A stretch of 63,693 bases of DNA from Aerococcus sp. HMSC062A02 (GCF_001809535.1 NZ_KV797928.1:1-63693), one strand, 5' to 3'; shown: positions 44,435 through 53,810, counted from the stretch's first letter. Notes: a model not told the origin generated them from the sequence alone. Numbers and translations: made by a program.

Positions 44435-45499
44435 ATGTCATTTTTCTCAGAAGAATTTATTAGATATTTAGACCAACATGCTGATATTATCGATCAAGAG
44501 TCCGGCCGCTATGGGGATGCCCTATTGGAACGAATAGGTGCGGAGGGAGTCTTCCGCGTCGGGGTTCCTGAATCTTTAGGTGGGAGTGGGGGAGGCCCCC
44601 AAGATGTAGTTGAGCTTCTCTCAGAATTAGCTCAACACTCTTTAACTGCCGCTTTTATTTCCTGGGGGCATCGGACCTTTATTGATAATATTCTCCATAG
44701 TGCAAATCCTTACTACCGTGACCATTACCTGGACCGTCTGCTGACAGGAGACTATGCTGGGGCAACAGCCCTGTCTAATGCTGTTAAGTTCTTGTCAGAT
44801 TTAGAAGAGCTCAATGTGACGATTCGTAAGGAAGAGGGAGGCTATAAGCTGTATGGCCGCTTACCCTGGGTCACCAATGCTCGGGCCCGCCACTTTATTA
44901 CCATTTTTGTGGCTGGCTTTGAAGGGGAGAACCGGCCGCCGCTGGTCCTTGCCGTCCCCTCTCATGCCGCTCACTTCCACCGGTCGCGCGACTTAGAATT
45001 CGTTTCCCTCCAAGGCTCTAATACAGCTGCCCTTAGCTTCGACGGGGTTGACTTGGATGACAACTGGTTAATTGCCGAAGATGCCGAGGCCTTCCTTAAA
45101 GAAAACCGTCCAAACTTCCTAGGCTTTCAATTTGGTCTGGCTTTCGGTTTGGCCGAGAAGTCACTTTCTGAAGTCGCCAGGCACTTAGACCGACGCCAAG
45201 TCCTAGAGGCGGAATATGAGGCTAACCAGATTGAACTCCAACGTATTACAGCTGAGCTCTATCAAGGTTTAGAGAGCTCCCACTACTTTGTGGACCACCC
45301 GCGTGAACTCTTCCAATTGCGGATTGATATTGTTGATGTTGTCGCACAGAGTCTCTTACTTGAACTTCAAGCAGGTGGAGGAAGCGCGTATTTCAAGGCA
45401 GCCGAGTCAGGTTTCATTCGCCGCTGGAATGAAGGAGCTTTTCTCCCTATTGTATCACCAAGTGCCGTTCAACTGCGCCATATTCTCCAAACCACCTAA
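44435..45499 (+). CDS. Acyl-CoA dehydrogenase-like flavoprotein
   Basis: 354 residues of acyl-CoA dehydrogenase architecture: an N-terminal helical domain (1-115, GVPESLGGSGGGPQDVVELLSELA), a beta domain (about 115-230, GYKLYGRLPWVTNA and SLQGSNTAALSFDGVDL, the flavin contact region), and a helical C-terminus. It is of the DszC/SfnB-like sort that in other bacteria often works as a flavin-dependent monooxygenase with a separate reductase, rather than in fatty-acid oxidation. That reading fits the two FMN-reductase-like genes nearby, but is inference. The substrate is unknown. Confidence 0.85.
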   Translation: MSFFSEEFIRYLDQHADIIDQESGRYGDALLERIGAEGVFRVGVPESLGGSGGGPQDVVELLSELAQHSLTAAFISWGHRTFIDNILHSANPYYRDHYLDRLLTGDYAGATALSNAVKFLSDLEELNVTIRKEEGGYKLYGRLPWVTNARARHFITIFVAGFEGENRPPLVLAVPSHAAHFHRSRDLEFVSLQGSNTAALSFDGVDLDDNWLIAEDAEAFLKENRPNFLGFQFGLAFGLAEKSLSEVARHLDRRQVLEAEYEANQIELQRITAELYQGLESSHYFVDHPRELFQLRIDIVDVVAQSLLLELQAGGGSAYFKAAESGFIRRWNEGAFLPIVSPSAVQLRHILQTT

Positions 45500-45522
45500 T
45501 GAATGATGACTAGCTCTTTACC

Positions 45523-45552
45523 AGGGCGGGAGTATTAGCTTCCGCCTTTTTT
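45523..45552 (+). terminator. Terminator after the acyl-CoA dehydrogenase-like gene
   Basis: GGGCGGGAG-tatta-GCTTCCGCC followed by TTTTTT. Confidence 0.85.
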
Positions 45553-45601
45553 ACTGGCTTTTTCCTAGGTTAAAAGTTTATCTTATGTTACACTGAAGAA
45601 A

Positions 45602-45994
45602 ATGTGTGTATTGAGAGGAGGGGATCCTATCAAACGAAAGCTCTATATTGTCCTAGGTTTTCTTTCTTTCCTAATTGGAGCCATCGGGGTTGTTCTGCCA
45701 GTTTTACCGACAACGCCTCTACTCTTACTTTCCGCCTGGTTCTTTGCTCGTAGTTCTGAGCGCTTTCGCCATTGGTTGGAAAATACCCGGCTTTATCAGA
45801 TTTATGTCGGAGAATATGAGCGGACAGGTGGTATTCGTTGGCGGAAGAAGTGGCAGATTTTGATCTTTACCTACCTGGTGATGGGAATTTCCATTTACTT
45901 TGTTCCCTTGTGGCCAGTGCGCCTCTTCATTATTATTTGCGGCCTGTGTTTTGGCTATTTTCTCTTCTTCCGCATTAAGACTATTCATGAATAG
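45602..45994 (+). CDS. DUF454-family inner membrane protein (YbaN-like)
   Basis: About 130 residues as the frame from ATG 45602. The family N-terminus (KRKLYIVLGFLSFLIGAIG, then LPVLPTTPLLLLSAWFFARSSERF) begins at residue 11. A GGAGG ribosome site (45617-45621) lies inside the frame, 7 bases before ATC 45629. The real start may therefore be an ATC codon there, giving 121 residues. Three hydrophobic segments are seen. DUF454 has no established function. It sits 11 bases before the ApbE-like gene, so it belongs to that operon. Confidence 0.85.
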   Translation: MCVLRGGDPIKRKLYIVLGFLSFLIGAIGVVLPVLPTTPLLLLSAWFFARSSERFRHWLENTRLYQIYVGEYERTGGIRWRKKWQILIFTYLVMGISIYFVPLWPVRLFIIICGLCFGYFLFFRIKTIHE

Positions 45995-46005
45995 GAGGGC
46001 TGCCA

Positions 46006-46947
46006 GTGACAGAGGCTAATAGTAGAATACGGTTGATGGGAACTTGGATAGACCTCCATGTTTGCCATGCAGAGGCTAAGCTCCTAGTTGCCCATGCGAT
46101 TCAAAAGCTCTATGACTATAATGAGCGCTTCAGTGCCAATGATCCTTCCTCACAATTGATGCAGGTCAACCAAAGAGCTGGGCATGCTCCTATGGCAGTG
46201 GACCCAGACCTCTTCGAGCTTATTAAATTAGGCAAAACCCAGAGCATCGCTTCTGAGGGACGCTTAAATATTGCCATTGGGCCCTTAGTTAAATTATGGG
46301 GGATTGGCTTTGAAGGCGCTCATAGACCAGACGACTCATCCATTGCGGCTTGCCTGGAAAAAATAGATCCCCGACAGATTAAGTTGGAGGAAGCCAGCCA
46401 GGAGGTTTATTTAGCCCAGGAGGGAATGGAAATTGACCTGGGTGCCTTGGCCAAGGGTTATTTCGCTGACCGGATCATGGATGACTTTATTCGTGCGGGT
46501 GCCCAATCGGCTATGATCAATCTAGGAGGTAATGTGAAAGTATACGGATCGCCTCCCAAACGTCCCCACCAAACAAATTGGCGGATTGGAATCCAAGACC
46601 CTCGCAAGCCGAGAGGGCAGAATTGCGCGGTTCTCCAGGTCCACAATCAATCTGTGGTTACCTCAGGGGGGTATGAGCGACATTTGGAGGTAGACGGTCA
46701 CTTCTACCAGCATATTTTTGACAGTCGGACGGGGTATCCAGTTGAGAATGAAGTGGCTAGCGTGAGTGTCTTAACCGATCAGTCGGTAATGGCCGAGGTT
46801 TGGACCACCCGTCTTTATCCAATGGGCCTGGCCGAGATCCAAGCGGAATTGGCCCAGGCTAGAGACTACCAGGCTCTAGTTATCGACAAGCAGGGGCGTC
46901 TCCTAGCCAGTCGCGGCCTCTTAGATCGTTTGCAGGTATTGAAATAA
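46006..46947 (+). CDS. apbE: ApbE-like FAD:protein FMN transferase, without signal peptide
   Basis: A 313-residue ApbE-family enzyme that transfers FMN from FAD to a Thr/Ser in a DxxSGA(S/T) motif. Family motifs present: GPLVKLWGIG (92-101), DLGALAKGYFADR (144-156), MINLGGNVKVYG (170-181), TSGGYERH (219-226), QHIFDSRTGYPVE (235-247, with the conserved His236). The late metal site, usually D-x-x-x-T, reads EVWTT, Glu264 replacing Asp. No signal peptide or lipobox is seen, so it is cytosolic. It starts at GTG 46006 after AGGAGGG. The substrate is probably the tail of the reductase-like protein at 47599. Confidence 0.9.
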   Translation: MTEANSRIRLMGTWIDLHVCHAEAKLLVAHAIQKLYDYNERFSANDPSSQLMQVNQRAGHAPMAVDPDLFELIKLGKTQSIASEGRLNIAIGPLVKLWGIGFEGAHRPDDSSIAACLEKIDPRQIKLEEASQEVYLAQEGMEIDLGALAKGYFADRIMDDFIRAGAQSAMINLGGNVKVYGSPPKRPHQTNWRIGIQDPRKPRGQNCAVLQVHNQSVVTSGGYERHLEVDGHFYQHIFDSRTGYPVENEVASVSVLTDQSVMAEVWTTRLYPMGLAEIQAELAQARDYQALVIDKQGRLLASRGLLDRLQVLK

Positions 46948-46972
46948 GAAATTAATAGAAAGGAAGGCAGTT

Positions 46973-47599
46973 ATGAAAAAAATTGCAGCTATCGTTGGAA
47001 CGAATTCCAAGCATTCGACCAACCGTGACCTCTTAAAGTATATGAAGGACCATTTCAAAGACCGGGCCCAATTCGATATCATTGAGATCGATGGTTTGCC
47101 CCTCTTTGCTAAGAATGAGGAAGGCAAGGTGCCAGAACTCGCTCTTGAGATGGGTAAACGTATCGACCAAGCCGATGGGGTAGTCATCAGTACACCGGAA
47201 TATAACCATTCCATTACTTCAGCATTGACCAATGCTTTACACTGGTTGTCCTATCACCAGTACCCACTCGCTGATAAGCCAGTGATGATCACGGGGGCTT
47301 CCTATGGGCGCTTAGGCTCTTCTCGGGCTCAGATGCACCTACGTCAGATTCTAGATTCACCGGATATTCGGTCGCGGGTTATGCCTAACGAGGAATTTCT
47401 TCTAGGCTTTTCTCTGCAAGCCTTCGATGAAAATGGGGCTTTGAAGGATCCTAAAGAAATTAAGCAACTAGAAGACATGTTCGACTCTTTCCTTAATTAC
47501 ATTGATTACACCAATGAATTTGTCGCAAATAATGCAGATGTTAAGGCAGAAGTGAAGAACTTCTCCTGGCAAGATGAAGCAGAGAAAGGAGACGCCTAA
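46973..47599 (+). CDS. NAD(P)H-dependent FMN reductase-like flavodoxin-fold protein
   Basis: A 208-residue member of the FMN_red family (PF03358). IAAIVGTNSKHSTNRDLLKY (4-23) is the FMN phosphate loop and STPEYNHSITSALTNALHW the isoalloxazine-binding loop. MITGASYGRLGSSRAQMHLRQIL follows. Flavodoxin-fold enzymes of this family pass hydride from NAD(P)H to free or bound flavin or quinone. It has no SGAS motif. Its stop overlaps the next gene's ATG by one base. It is a paralogue of that gene's N-terminal domain, pointing to a local duplication. Confidence 0.93.
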   Translation: MKKIAAIVGTNSKHSTNRDLLKYMKDHFKDRAQFDIIEIDGLPLFAKNEEGKVPELALEMGKRIDQADGVVISTPEYNHSITSALTNALHWLSYHQYPLADKPVMITGASYGRLGSSRAQMHLRQILDSPDIRSRVMPNEEFLLGFSLQAFDENGALKDPKEIKQLEDMFDSFLNYIDYTNEFVANNADVKAEVKNFSWQDEAEKGDA

Positions 47600-48879
47600 T
47601 GAGAATCGTAGGAATTGTTGGATCAGCTGGTGATAAGTCATACAATCGCCAATTGCTTCATTATATTCAATCAGAGTTTACTGATCTTTTTGACTTAGAG
47701 ATTGTGGAGATTAAACACCTTCCCCTTTTCAACCAAGACCACCCAGAATTAATGGTTGAAGGGCCTCTCCATACCATTAATCGGAAGATCCTACAAGCGG
47801 ATGGGGTGATTATTGCTGTACCCGAGCACAACCATACCATCCCAGGACCTTTAAAGAGTTTATTAGAATGGCTGTCTTTCACCGTTCATCCCCTAAAGAA
47901 TAAACCAGTTAAGATCGTGGGGGCCTCTTATCTGGACCAAGGCACTTCCCGGTCCCAGCTCCACCTCCGTCAAATTTTAGAAGCACCAGGGATCGATGCT
48001 TTGGTTATGCCGGGACAGGAATTCTTGTTGGGCAATTGTCAGACCGCCTTTGATGCTGAAGGACGCTTGAAAGACCAAGAGACTGTTTACTTCCTTCGCG
48101 AATCCTTGAAGAAATTTATCAAATATGTGGAAGCCCTTAAGCCACTTGAATACACCCATAAATTCCCAGATGAAGATTTAACCGCTCAGAAGGGCACAGA
48201 GACGACCATTGAAGGTGTTGATATGACCGACCCTGAGTGGGTAGAAAAAGCTGCTGAAAAAGTTGGCGCGGTATCAGGTGATACCTATGTTAAGTTAGAC
48301 CGCGGCCTACTTACTGTGGACCAATTGAATTGGTTCCTTAAGACCATCCCCTTAGAATTGACTTATGCGGATGAGAATAACCAATACCTCTATTACAACC
48401 GGGTTAAACCAGGTGAAGATATGTTTGCCTCCCGCTACGAACCCGATGTGGGCAAACCATTAGGTAGTGTTCACCCCCCTCGGACTTATAAGAATGTGTC
48501 GTGGGTGATTTCCCAATTACGCTCAGGCAATCTCGACGGCGTCCACGTCCATGTCCCTATCCACAAAGACCATTACGTCGTTCATAATTATGTAGCTATG
48601 CATGATGAAGAGGGTAAGTACAGAGGGATTAATGAGCATGTTCTCGACTTACAACCTGTGATTGACTGGTATCTAGAACAAACGGGTCAACAGTTGGTTG
48701 GGTCAACTGATGCCGATTCCGGCGCCTCCATGGGTGGGGCCTGGGGAACAGATGACTCCGACAGTTCAGACGCTGATAGCGGGGCTAGCGATAGTGAATC
48801 CACCGATCTTTCTTCAGGTGCGAGTGAAGCAGAAGCAACAGGCGAAACAGATATCGACTCTGGAGCTTCAGAAGTATAA
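47599..48879 (+). CDS. FMN reductase-like / PAS-like protein with four C-terminal flavinylation motifs
   Basis: 426 residues, no signal peptide. Residues 1-180 are an FMN_red flavodoxin-like domain (VPEHNHTIPGPLKSLLEWL at 74-92). About 235-355 is a PAS-like domain of the DUF438 C-terminal type (LPLELTYADENN with PPRTYKNV and YVAMHDEEGKYRG). The tail (366-426) is Ser/Asp/Ala-rich and contains four copies of the ApbE target motif D-x-x-S-G-A-S: 371-377, 391-397, 403-409 and 418-424. The modified residue in known targets is the last Ser/Thr. The apbE-like gene is in the same operon, one gene away. Such multi-site short motifs on a reductase suggest a cytosolic multi-FMN electron carrier. Terminator follows. 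Confidence 0.9.
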   Translation: MRIVGIVGSAGDKSYNRQLLHYIQSEFTDLFDLEIVEIKHLPLFNQDHPELMVEGPLHTINRKILQADGVIIAVPEHNHTIPGPLKSLLEWLSFTVHPLKNKPVKIVGASYLDQGTSRSQLHLRQILEAPGIDALVMPGQEFLLGNCQTAFDAEGRLKDQETVYFLRESLKKFIKYVEALKPLEYTHKFPDEDLTAQKGTETTIEGVDMTDPEWVEKAAEKVGAVSGDTYVKLDRGLLTVDQLNWFLKTIPLELTYADENNQYLYYNRVKPGEDMFASRYEPDVGKPLGSVHPPRTYKNVSWVISQLRSGNLDGVHVHVPIHKDHYVVHNYVAMHDEEGKYRGINEHVLDLQPVIDWYLEQTGQQLVGSTDADSGASMGGAWGTDDSDSSDADSGASDSESTDLSSGASEAEATGETDIDSGASEV

Positions 48880-48898
48880 GCATATCATCGGACTAAGC

Positions 48899-48926
48899 CT
48901 CCCTAGGAAACTAGGGAGTTTTTTAT
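48899..48926 (+). terminator. Terminator of the flavin operon
   Basis: CTCCCTAG-gaaa-CTAGGGAG followed by TTTTTT. Confidence 0.88.
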
Positions 48927-49026
48927 TTCGATCACTCAAAAGAAATTGCGACTCGCTAGGCAGCGTTGCCTTCAAAATCTTGCTTTTTAAGTCTTAGAAA
49001 GAAATATAAAAAAATCGCGAAAAAGC

Positions 49027-49055
49027 TTGAAATATCCATTAAGTATCTGTATAAT
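49027..49055 (+). promoter_or_regulatory. S10 operon promoter
   Basis: TTGAAA (49027-49032), 17-base spacer, TATAAT (49050-49055). Confidence 0.88.
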
Positions 49056-49061
49056 ATTACG

Positions 49062-49208
49062 AGTGCCCACCAGAAAGGGCGCAAACCCATATAAATCAAT
49101 GGGTTGAGGAGCTTTGATGCGTAAGGTTGCGACACGCCCGGACGCTTTGCCATAGAGGGCGGGCCGGTCATTTACGCGGAGCAAGTCAATTTATAAAAAC
49201 TGACGAGG
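49062..49208 (+). promoter_or_regulatory. Structured leader of the S10 operon
   Basis: About 150 bases between the promoter and rpsJ fold as GCCC-accagaaa-GGGC, a perfect AACCCAT...ATGGGTT hairpin, and a longer stem (GCGTAA...TTACGC with CGCCCGG inside). In many bacteria ribosomal protein L4 binds the S10 leader to repress it. The type of structure here is not identified. Confidence 0.5.
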
Positions 49209-49219
49209 AGGAAACAAAC

Positions 49220-49528
49220 ATGGCAAAACAAAAAATTCGTATCCGCTTAAAAGCATACGAACACCGTGCACTTGATCAATCAGCACAAAAAATCGTAGAA
49301 ACAGCAAAACGTACAGGGGCAGAGGTTGCTGGACCAGTTCCACTTCCAACTGAACGTTCATTATTCACAGTAATCCGTGCGACTCACAAGTACAAAGATT
49401 CCCGTGAACAATTCGAACTACGTACCCACAAACGTTTAGTGGATATCGTAAACCCAACACCTAAGACGGTTGATGCGTTAATGAAATTAGATTTACCGTC
49501 AGGCGTTAACATTGAAATTAAACTTTAA
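49220..49528 (+). CDS. rpsJ: 30S ribosomal protein S10
   Basis: 102 residues, also NusE in transcription antitermination. [16 protein letters not shown] is the standard N-terminus and ATG 49220 has GAGGAGG upstream; the frame extends to 49127, which is leader RNA. First gene of the S10 operon. Confidence 0.98.
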   Translation: MAKQKIRIRLKAYEHRALDQSAQKIVETAKRTGAEVAGPVPLPTERSLFTVIRATHKYKDSREQFELRTHKRLVDIVNPTPKTVDALMKLDLPSGVNIEIKL

Positions 49529-49605
49529 TTCCATTATCCTAGAGAAGTTGTATAACTTCGCATTAATATAGTTATCAAAATTAAAAAAATTACGGAGGTG
49601 TAATC

Positions 49606-50241
49606 ATGACTAAAGGAATCTTAGGTAAAAAAGTAGGGATGACGCAATACTTCACTGAGTCAGGTGAATTAGTTCCTGTAACTGTTGTCGAAGTAACTCC
49701 TAACGTTGTGTTGCAAGTAAAATCTAATGAAACAGATGGTTACGAAGCAGTGCAATTAGGTTTCGACGATAAACGTGAAGTATTAGCTAACAAACCTGAA
49801 AAAGGTCATGTAGCAAAAGCAGAAACTACTCCTAAGCGCTTCATTCGCGAATTTCGTAATGTTGAGCTTGGAGAGTACGAAGTAGGTAAAGAAGTAACGG
49901 TGGATATCTTCCAAGCAGGCGACATTGTCGATGTAACTGGAACCTCTAAGGGTAAAGGTTTCCAAGGCGCGATCAAACGTCATGGTCAACAACGTGGCCC
50001 AATGTCACACGGTTCACATTACCACCGCGCAGCTGGTTCAATGGGTATGGCTTCTGATGCTTCTAAAGTATTCAAAGGTAAAGCTCTTCCAGGCCGCATG
50101 GGTGGCAACACCGTAACAATCCAAAACCTAGAAATCGTTAAAGTCTTAGCTGACCAAAACGCTATCTTAATTAAAGGTAACGTACCAGGTGCTAAGAAAT
50201 CATTAGTAGAAATCAAAACTGCTAACAGCGCACAAGCCTAA
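49606..50241 (+). CDS. rplC: 50S ribosomal protein L3
   Basis: 211 residues; nucleates 50S assembly near the peptidyl transferase centre. [10 protein letters not shown] at the N-terminus and [11 protein letters not shown] (with GHG-like [15 protein letters not shown]) are conserved. ATG 49606 follows GGAGGTG. Confidence 0.99.
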   Translation: MTKGILGKKVGMTQYFTESGELVPVTVVEVTPNVVLQVKSNETDGYEAVQLGFDDKREVLANKPEKGHVAKAETTPKRFIREFRNVELGEYEVGKEVTVDIFQAGDIVDVTGTSKGKGFQGAIKRHGQQRGPMSHGSHYHRAAGSMGMASDASKVFKGKALPGRMGGNTVTIQNLEIVKVLADQNAILIKGNVPGAKKSLVEIKTANSAQA

Positions 50242-50267
50242 TAATTGAGGAAGGGAGGAATTTCAGA

Positions 50268-50891
50268 ATGGCTAATGTAACAGTATTTAAACAAGATGGT
50301 TCACAAGCAGGCGAAATCACATTAAACGACAACGTGTTCGCAATTGAACCTAACGAAAACGCAATCTATGATGTTGTAATTATGCAACAAGCTTCTTTAC
50401 GCCAAGGGACCCACGATGTAAAATCACGTGGCGAAGTAAGCGGCGGTGGCCGTAAACCATGGCGTCAAAAAGGGACTGGCCGTGCACGTCAAGGCTCAAT
50501 CCGTTCTCCTCAATGGGTAGGCGGTGGCCGCGCATTCGGACCAACTCCACGCTCTTACCAATATAAATTACCTCGCAAGGTACGTCGTTTAGCACTTAAA
50601 TCTGTGTTATCACAAAAAGTTGCTGAAGGTAATTTAATCGTTGTGGACGCTTTAAACTTAGAACAAGCGAAAACTAAAGAATTCAAAGCCGTATTAAACA
50701 ACTTAAATGTTGACAGCAAAGTGCTTGCCGTAATCGATGCCGACAACCAAGAAGCAGCTCGTGCTGCCCGTAACTTGGCTAAGGTAACCGTTGTAGACGA
50801 AAAGAACGTGAACGTTTATGACCTCGTAAATAACGAAAAAGTTATCATTACGCAATCTGCACTTTCTGATCTAGAGGAGGTACTTGCATAA
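50268..50891 (+). CDS. rplD: 50S ribosomal protein L4
   Basis: 207 residues. Extended loop [20 protein letters not shown] reaches into the exit tunnel; this is the protein that autoregulates the operon in other bacteria. Its stop overlaps the start of rplW by one base. Confidence 0.99.
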   Translation: MANVTVFKQDGSQAGEITLNDNVFAIEPNENAIYDVVIMQQASLRQGTHDVKSRGEVSGGGRKPWRQKGTGRARQGSIRSPQWVGGGRAFGPTPRSYQYKLPRKVRRLALKSVLSQKVAEGNLIVVDALNLEQAKTKEFKAVLNNLNVDSKVLAVIDADNQEAARAARNLAKVTVVDEKNVNVYDLVNNEKVIITQSALSDLEEVLA

Positions 50892-51184
50892 TGACAGCAC
50901 ATGACATTATCAAACGTCCAGTCATCACTGAAGCATCAATGGATGCCATGGACGAAAATAAATATACCTTCGAAGTTGATGTAAACGCCAATAAAGCAGC
51001 AGTTAAACATGCCATCGAAGAAATCTTTGACGTAACTGTTGTTAAAGTAAACATCATGAACGTGAAAGGTAAATTAAAACGTATGGGTCGTTACGCTGGT
51101 TACACGCGTAAAACCCGTAAAGCAATCGTAACTTTAGCTGAAGGCGACGCAATCGAAATCTTCGGCGCAGAAGACGCAGAATAA
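50891..51184 (+). CDS. rplW: 50S ribosomal protein L23
   Basis: 97 residues at the tunnel exit, a docking site for trigger factor and [15 protein letters not shown] is the typical start. Overlaps rplD by one base. Confidence 0.99.
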   Translation: MTAHDIIKRPVITEASMDAMDENKYTFEVDVNANKAAVKHAIEEIFDVTVVKVNIMNVKGKLKRMGRYAGYTRKTRKAIVTLAEGDAIEIFGAEDAE

Positions 51185-51202
51185 GAATAGGAGGAAACGA
51201 AC

Positions 51203-52033
51203 GTGGCGATTAAAAAATATAAAGCTACTTCTAATGGTCGTCGTAACATGTCAGGTTATGACTTCTCAGAAATCACCAAATCGACTCCTGAGAAAACACT
51301 CTTAGAAAAACAAAGCAAGCGCGCAGGTCGTAACAACCGTGGTAGCATCACAGTTCGTCACCACGGAGGCGGCCACAAGCAAGCTTACCGTATTATCGAC
51401 TTCAAACGTAATAAAGATGATATCGAAGGTGTAGTTAAAGCAATCGAATACGATCCAAACCGTTCAGCAAACATTGCTTTAATCCACTACACTGATGGTG
51501 TGAAAGCCTACATCATTGCACCTAAGGGCCTTAAAGTAGGTACCCGCATCATGTCTGGTGAAAATGCCGACATTAAAGTAGGTAACGCACTTCCATTACG
51601 CTCTATCCCAGTGGGTACTGTTATCCACAATATCGAAACTAAGCCAGGTAAAGGTGGCCAATTAGTTCGTGCAGCTGGGACTAGCGCTCAAGTATTGGGT
51701 AAAGAAGACAAATACGTATTAGTTAAATTAAGCTCAGGCGAAGTTCGTATGATCTTAGGCACTTGCCGGGCAACAGTTGGTTCAGTTGGTAATGAACAAC
51801 ATGAACTAGTAACTGTTGGTAAAGCAGGCCGCTCACGCTGGTTAGGCAAACGCCCAACTGTTCGTGGTTCTGTAATGAACCCTAACGATCACCCTCACGG
51901 TGGTGGTGAAGGTCGTGCACCAATCGGACGTAAGGTTCAAATGACACCTTGGGGCAAACCTGCTCGTGGGATCAAGACTCGTGATAAGAACGCACGCAGC
52001 AATAAACTTATTGTTCGTCGTCGCAACAAATAG
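51203..52033 (+). CDS. rplB: 50S ribosomal protein L2
   Basis: 276 residues, essential for subunit association and peptidyl transfer. [12 protein letters not shown] and the C-terminal [19 protein letters not shown] (with the key histidine) are intact. GTG start at 51203 after GGAGG. Confidence 0.99.
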   Translation: MAIKKYKATSNGRRNMSGYDFSEITKSTPEKTLLEKQSKRAGRNNRGSITVRHHGGGHKQAYRIIDFKRNKDDIEGVVKAIEYDPNRSANIALIHYTDGVKAYIIAPKGLKVGTRIMSGENADIKVGNALPLRSIPVGTVIHNIETKPGKGGQLVRAAGTSAQVLGKEDKYVLVKLSSGEVRMILGTCRATVGSVGNEQHELVTVGKAGRSRWLGKRPTVRGSVMNPNDHPHGGGEGRAPIGRKVQMTPWGKPARGIKTRDKNARSNKLIVRRRNK

Positions 52034-52072
52034 CACTTCCATTAAATAGGAGATACGAAAGGAGCCAAATAT

Positions 52073-52351
52073 ATGAGCCGTAGTATTAAGAAAGGGCCTT
52101 TCTGTGACGACCATTTAATGAAAAAAGTGGAAGCACAGCAAGATGCCGAAAAAAAATCAGTAATCAAAACCTGGTCACGTCGTTCAACAATTTTCCCTAA
52201 CTTCATCGGGTTAACCATCGCTGTTTATGATGGGCGCAAACACGTACCAGTTTACATTCAAGAAGACATGGTTGGCCACAAATTAGGTGAATTTGTACCA
52301 ACACGTACTTATCGCGGACATGCGAAAGACGATAAAGCAACACGTCGTTAA
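52073..52351 (+). CDS. rpsS: 30S ribosomal protein S19
   Basis: 92 residues of the 30S head. [13 protein letters not shown] and [16 protein letters not shown] are conserved. ATG 52073 follows GAAAGGAG. Confidence 0.99.
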   Translation: MSRSIKKGPFCDDHLMKKVEAQQDAEKKSVIKTWSRRSTIFPNFIGLTIAVYDGRKHVPVYIQEDMVGHKLGEFVPTRTYRGHAKDDKATRR

Positions 52352-52372
52352 GATGAGGGGAGGAAATAAATA

Positions 52373-52726
52373 ATGGCAGAACAAACAACTGCAAAAGCAA
52401 CTGCAAGAACAGTTCGCATCTCTGCTCGCAAAGCACGCTTAGTTATTGATTTAATCCGTAACAAGACTGTCGGCGAAGCAATTGCTATTCTAAAGAACAC
52501 TCCTCGTGCAGCATCGCCTGTAATCGAGAAAGTGTTGAACTCTGCAATCGCAAATGCAGAACACAACTATGACTTAGATGTTAGCAAATTATTTATCAGT
52601 GAAGCATATGTGAACGAAGGGCCAACAATGAAACGTTTCCGCCCTCGTGCAAAAGGTGGCGCATCAAGAATCAACAAGCGTACTAGTCACATCACTGTTG
52701 TGGTAAAAGAAGCAGGGGAGGAATAA
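52373..52726 (+). CDS. rplV: 50S ribosomal protein L22
   Basis: 117 residues; its loop lines the exit tunnel and contributes to macrolide response in the family. [16 protein letters not shown] and [11 protein letters not shown] are conserved. Confidence 0.99.
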   Translation: MAEQTTAKATARTVRISARKARLVIDLIRNKTVGEAIAILKNTPRAASPVIEKVLNSAIANAEHNYDLDVSKLFISEAYVNEGPTMKRFRPRAKGGASRINKRTSHITVVVKEAGEE

Positions 52727-52729
52727 TTA

Positions 52730-53380
52730 GTGGGTCAAAAAATTAATCCTACCGGTTTGCGTATCGGAGTTATCAAAGACTGGGACGCACGCTGGTATGC
52801 AGAAAAAGATTACGCAGATACTTTGCATGAAGACTTAAGCATCCGTGAATACATCGACAAAGCCCTTAGCGAAGCTTCAGTTTCCAACGTAGAAATCGAA
52901 CGTGCAGCTAACAAGGTTAACGTAAACATCCACACTGCTAAACCAGGTATGGTTATCGGTAAAGGTGGTTCAGAAGTTGATGCTTTACGTAAGAGCTTAA
53001 ATAACTTAACAGGTAAACGTGTACACATCAATGTGGTTGAAATCAAGAACCCAGACTTAGATGCACGCTTAGTTGCTAAGAATATTTGCGAACAACTTGA
53101 AAACCGTGTGGCCTTCCGCCGTGCGCAAAAACAAGCTGTTCAACGTACAATGAAAGCTGGCGCCCAAGGGATCAAAGTTATGGTTTCCGGCCGTTTAAAC
53201 GGTGCAGATATGGCGCGTTCAGAAACAACTGACGAAGGAACTGTTCCATTACATACTTTACGTGCAGATATTGACTATGCATGGGAAGAAGCAGATACAA
53301 CTTACGGTAAGATCGGTGTCAAAGTATGGATTTGTCGTGGTGAAGTCCTTCCTACAGTAAATAATCAAGAGGAGGAATAG
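52730..53380 (+). CDS. rpsC: 30S ribosomal protein S3
   Basis: 216 residues with a KH RNA-binding domain ([15 protein letters not shown]) and the C-terminal domain ([12 protein letters not shown]). GTG start at 52730, 3 bases after rplV. Confidence 0.99.
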   Translation: MGQKINPTGLRIGVIKDWDARWYAEKDYADTLHEDLSIREYIDKALSEASVSNVEIERAANKVNVNIHTAKPGMVIGKGGSEVDALRKSLNNLTGKRVHINVVEIKNPDLDARLVAKNICEQLENRVAFRRAQKQAVQRTMKAGAQGIKVMVSGRLNGADMARSETTDEGTVPLHTLRADIDYAWEEADTTYGKIGVKVWICRGEVLPTVNNQEEE

Positions 53381-53381
53381 C

Positions 53382-53810
53382 ATGTTAGTACCAAAACGTG
53401 TAAAACATAGACGTGAATTCCGCGGTAAAATGCGCGGCGAAGCTAAAGGCGGAAAAGAAATTGCTTACGGCGAATACGGTCTACAAGCCTTAGATTCAAA
53501 ATGGATTACTAACCGTCAAATTGAATCTGCGCGTATCGCCATGACACGTTTCATGAAACGTGGCGGGAAAGTTTGGATCAAAATCTTCCCTCATAAATCA
53601 TATACCGCAAAAGCTATTGGTGTTCGGATGGGTTCTGGTAAAGGTGCTCCTGAAGGATGGGTTGCTCCCGTTAAACGTGGGAAAATCATGTTCGAAGTAG
53701 GTGGCGTTCCTGAAGAAGTAGCAAAAGAAGCGCTTCGTTTAGCAATGCATAAATTACCAGTTCGTTGCAAAATCGTAAAACGTGAAATTGGTGGTGAACT
53801 GAATGACTAA
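53382..53810 (+). CDS. rplP: 50S ribosomal protein L16
   Basis: 142 residues near the A-site t[19 protein letters not shown] and [17 protein letters not shown] are conserved. Starts one base after rpsC; overlaps rpmC by 8 bases. Confidence 0.99.
   Translation: MLVPKRVKHRREFRGKMRGEAKGGKEIAYGEYGLQALDSKWITNRQIESARIAMTRFMKRGGKVWIKIFPHKSYTAKAIGVRMGSGKGAPEGWVAPVKRGKIMFEVGGVPEEVAKEALRLAMHKLPVRCKIVKREIGGELND

Noticed and set aside
49127-49219. 31-residue N-terminal extension of S10
   Set aside because: It is the leader [12 protein letters not shown] with GAGGAGG upstream is the real start.
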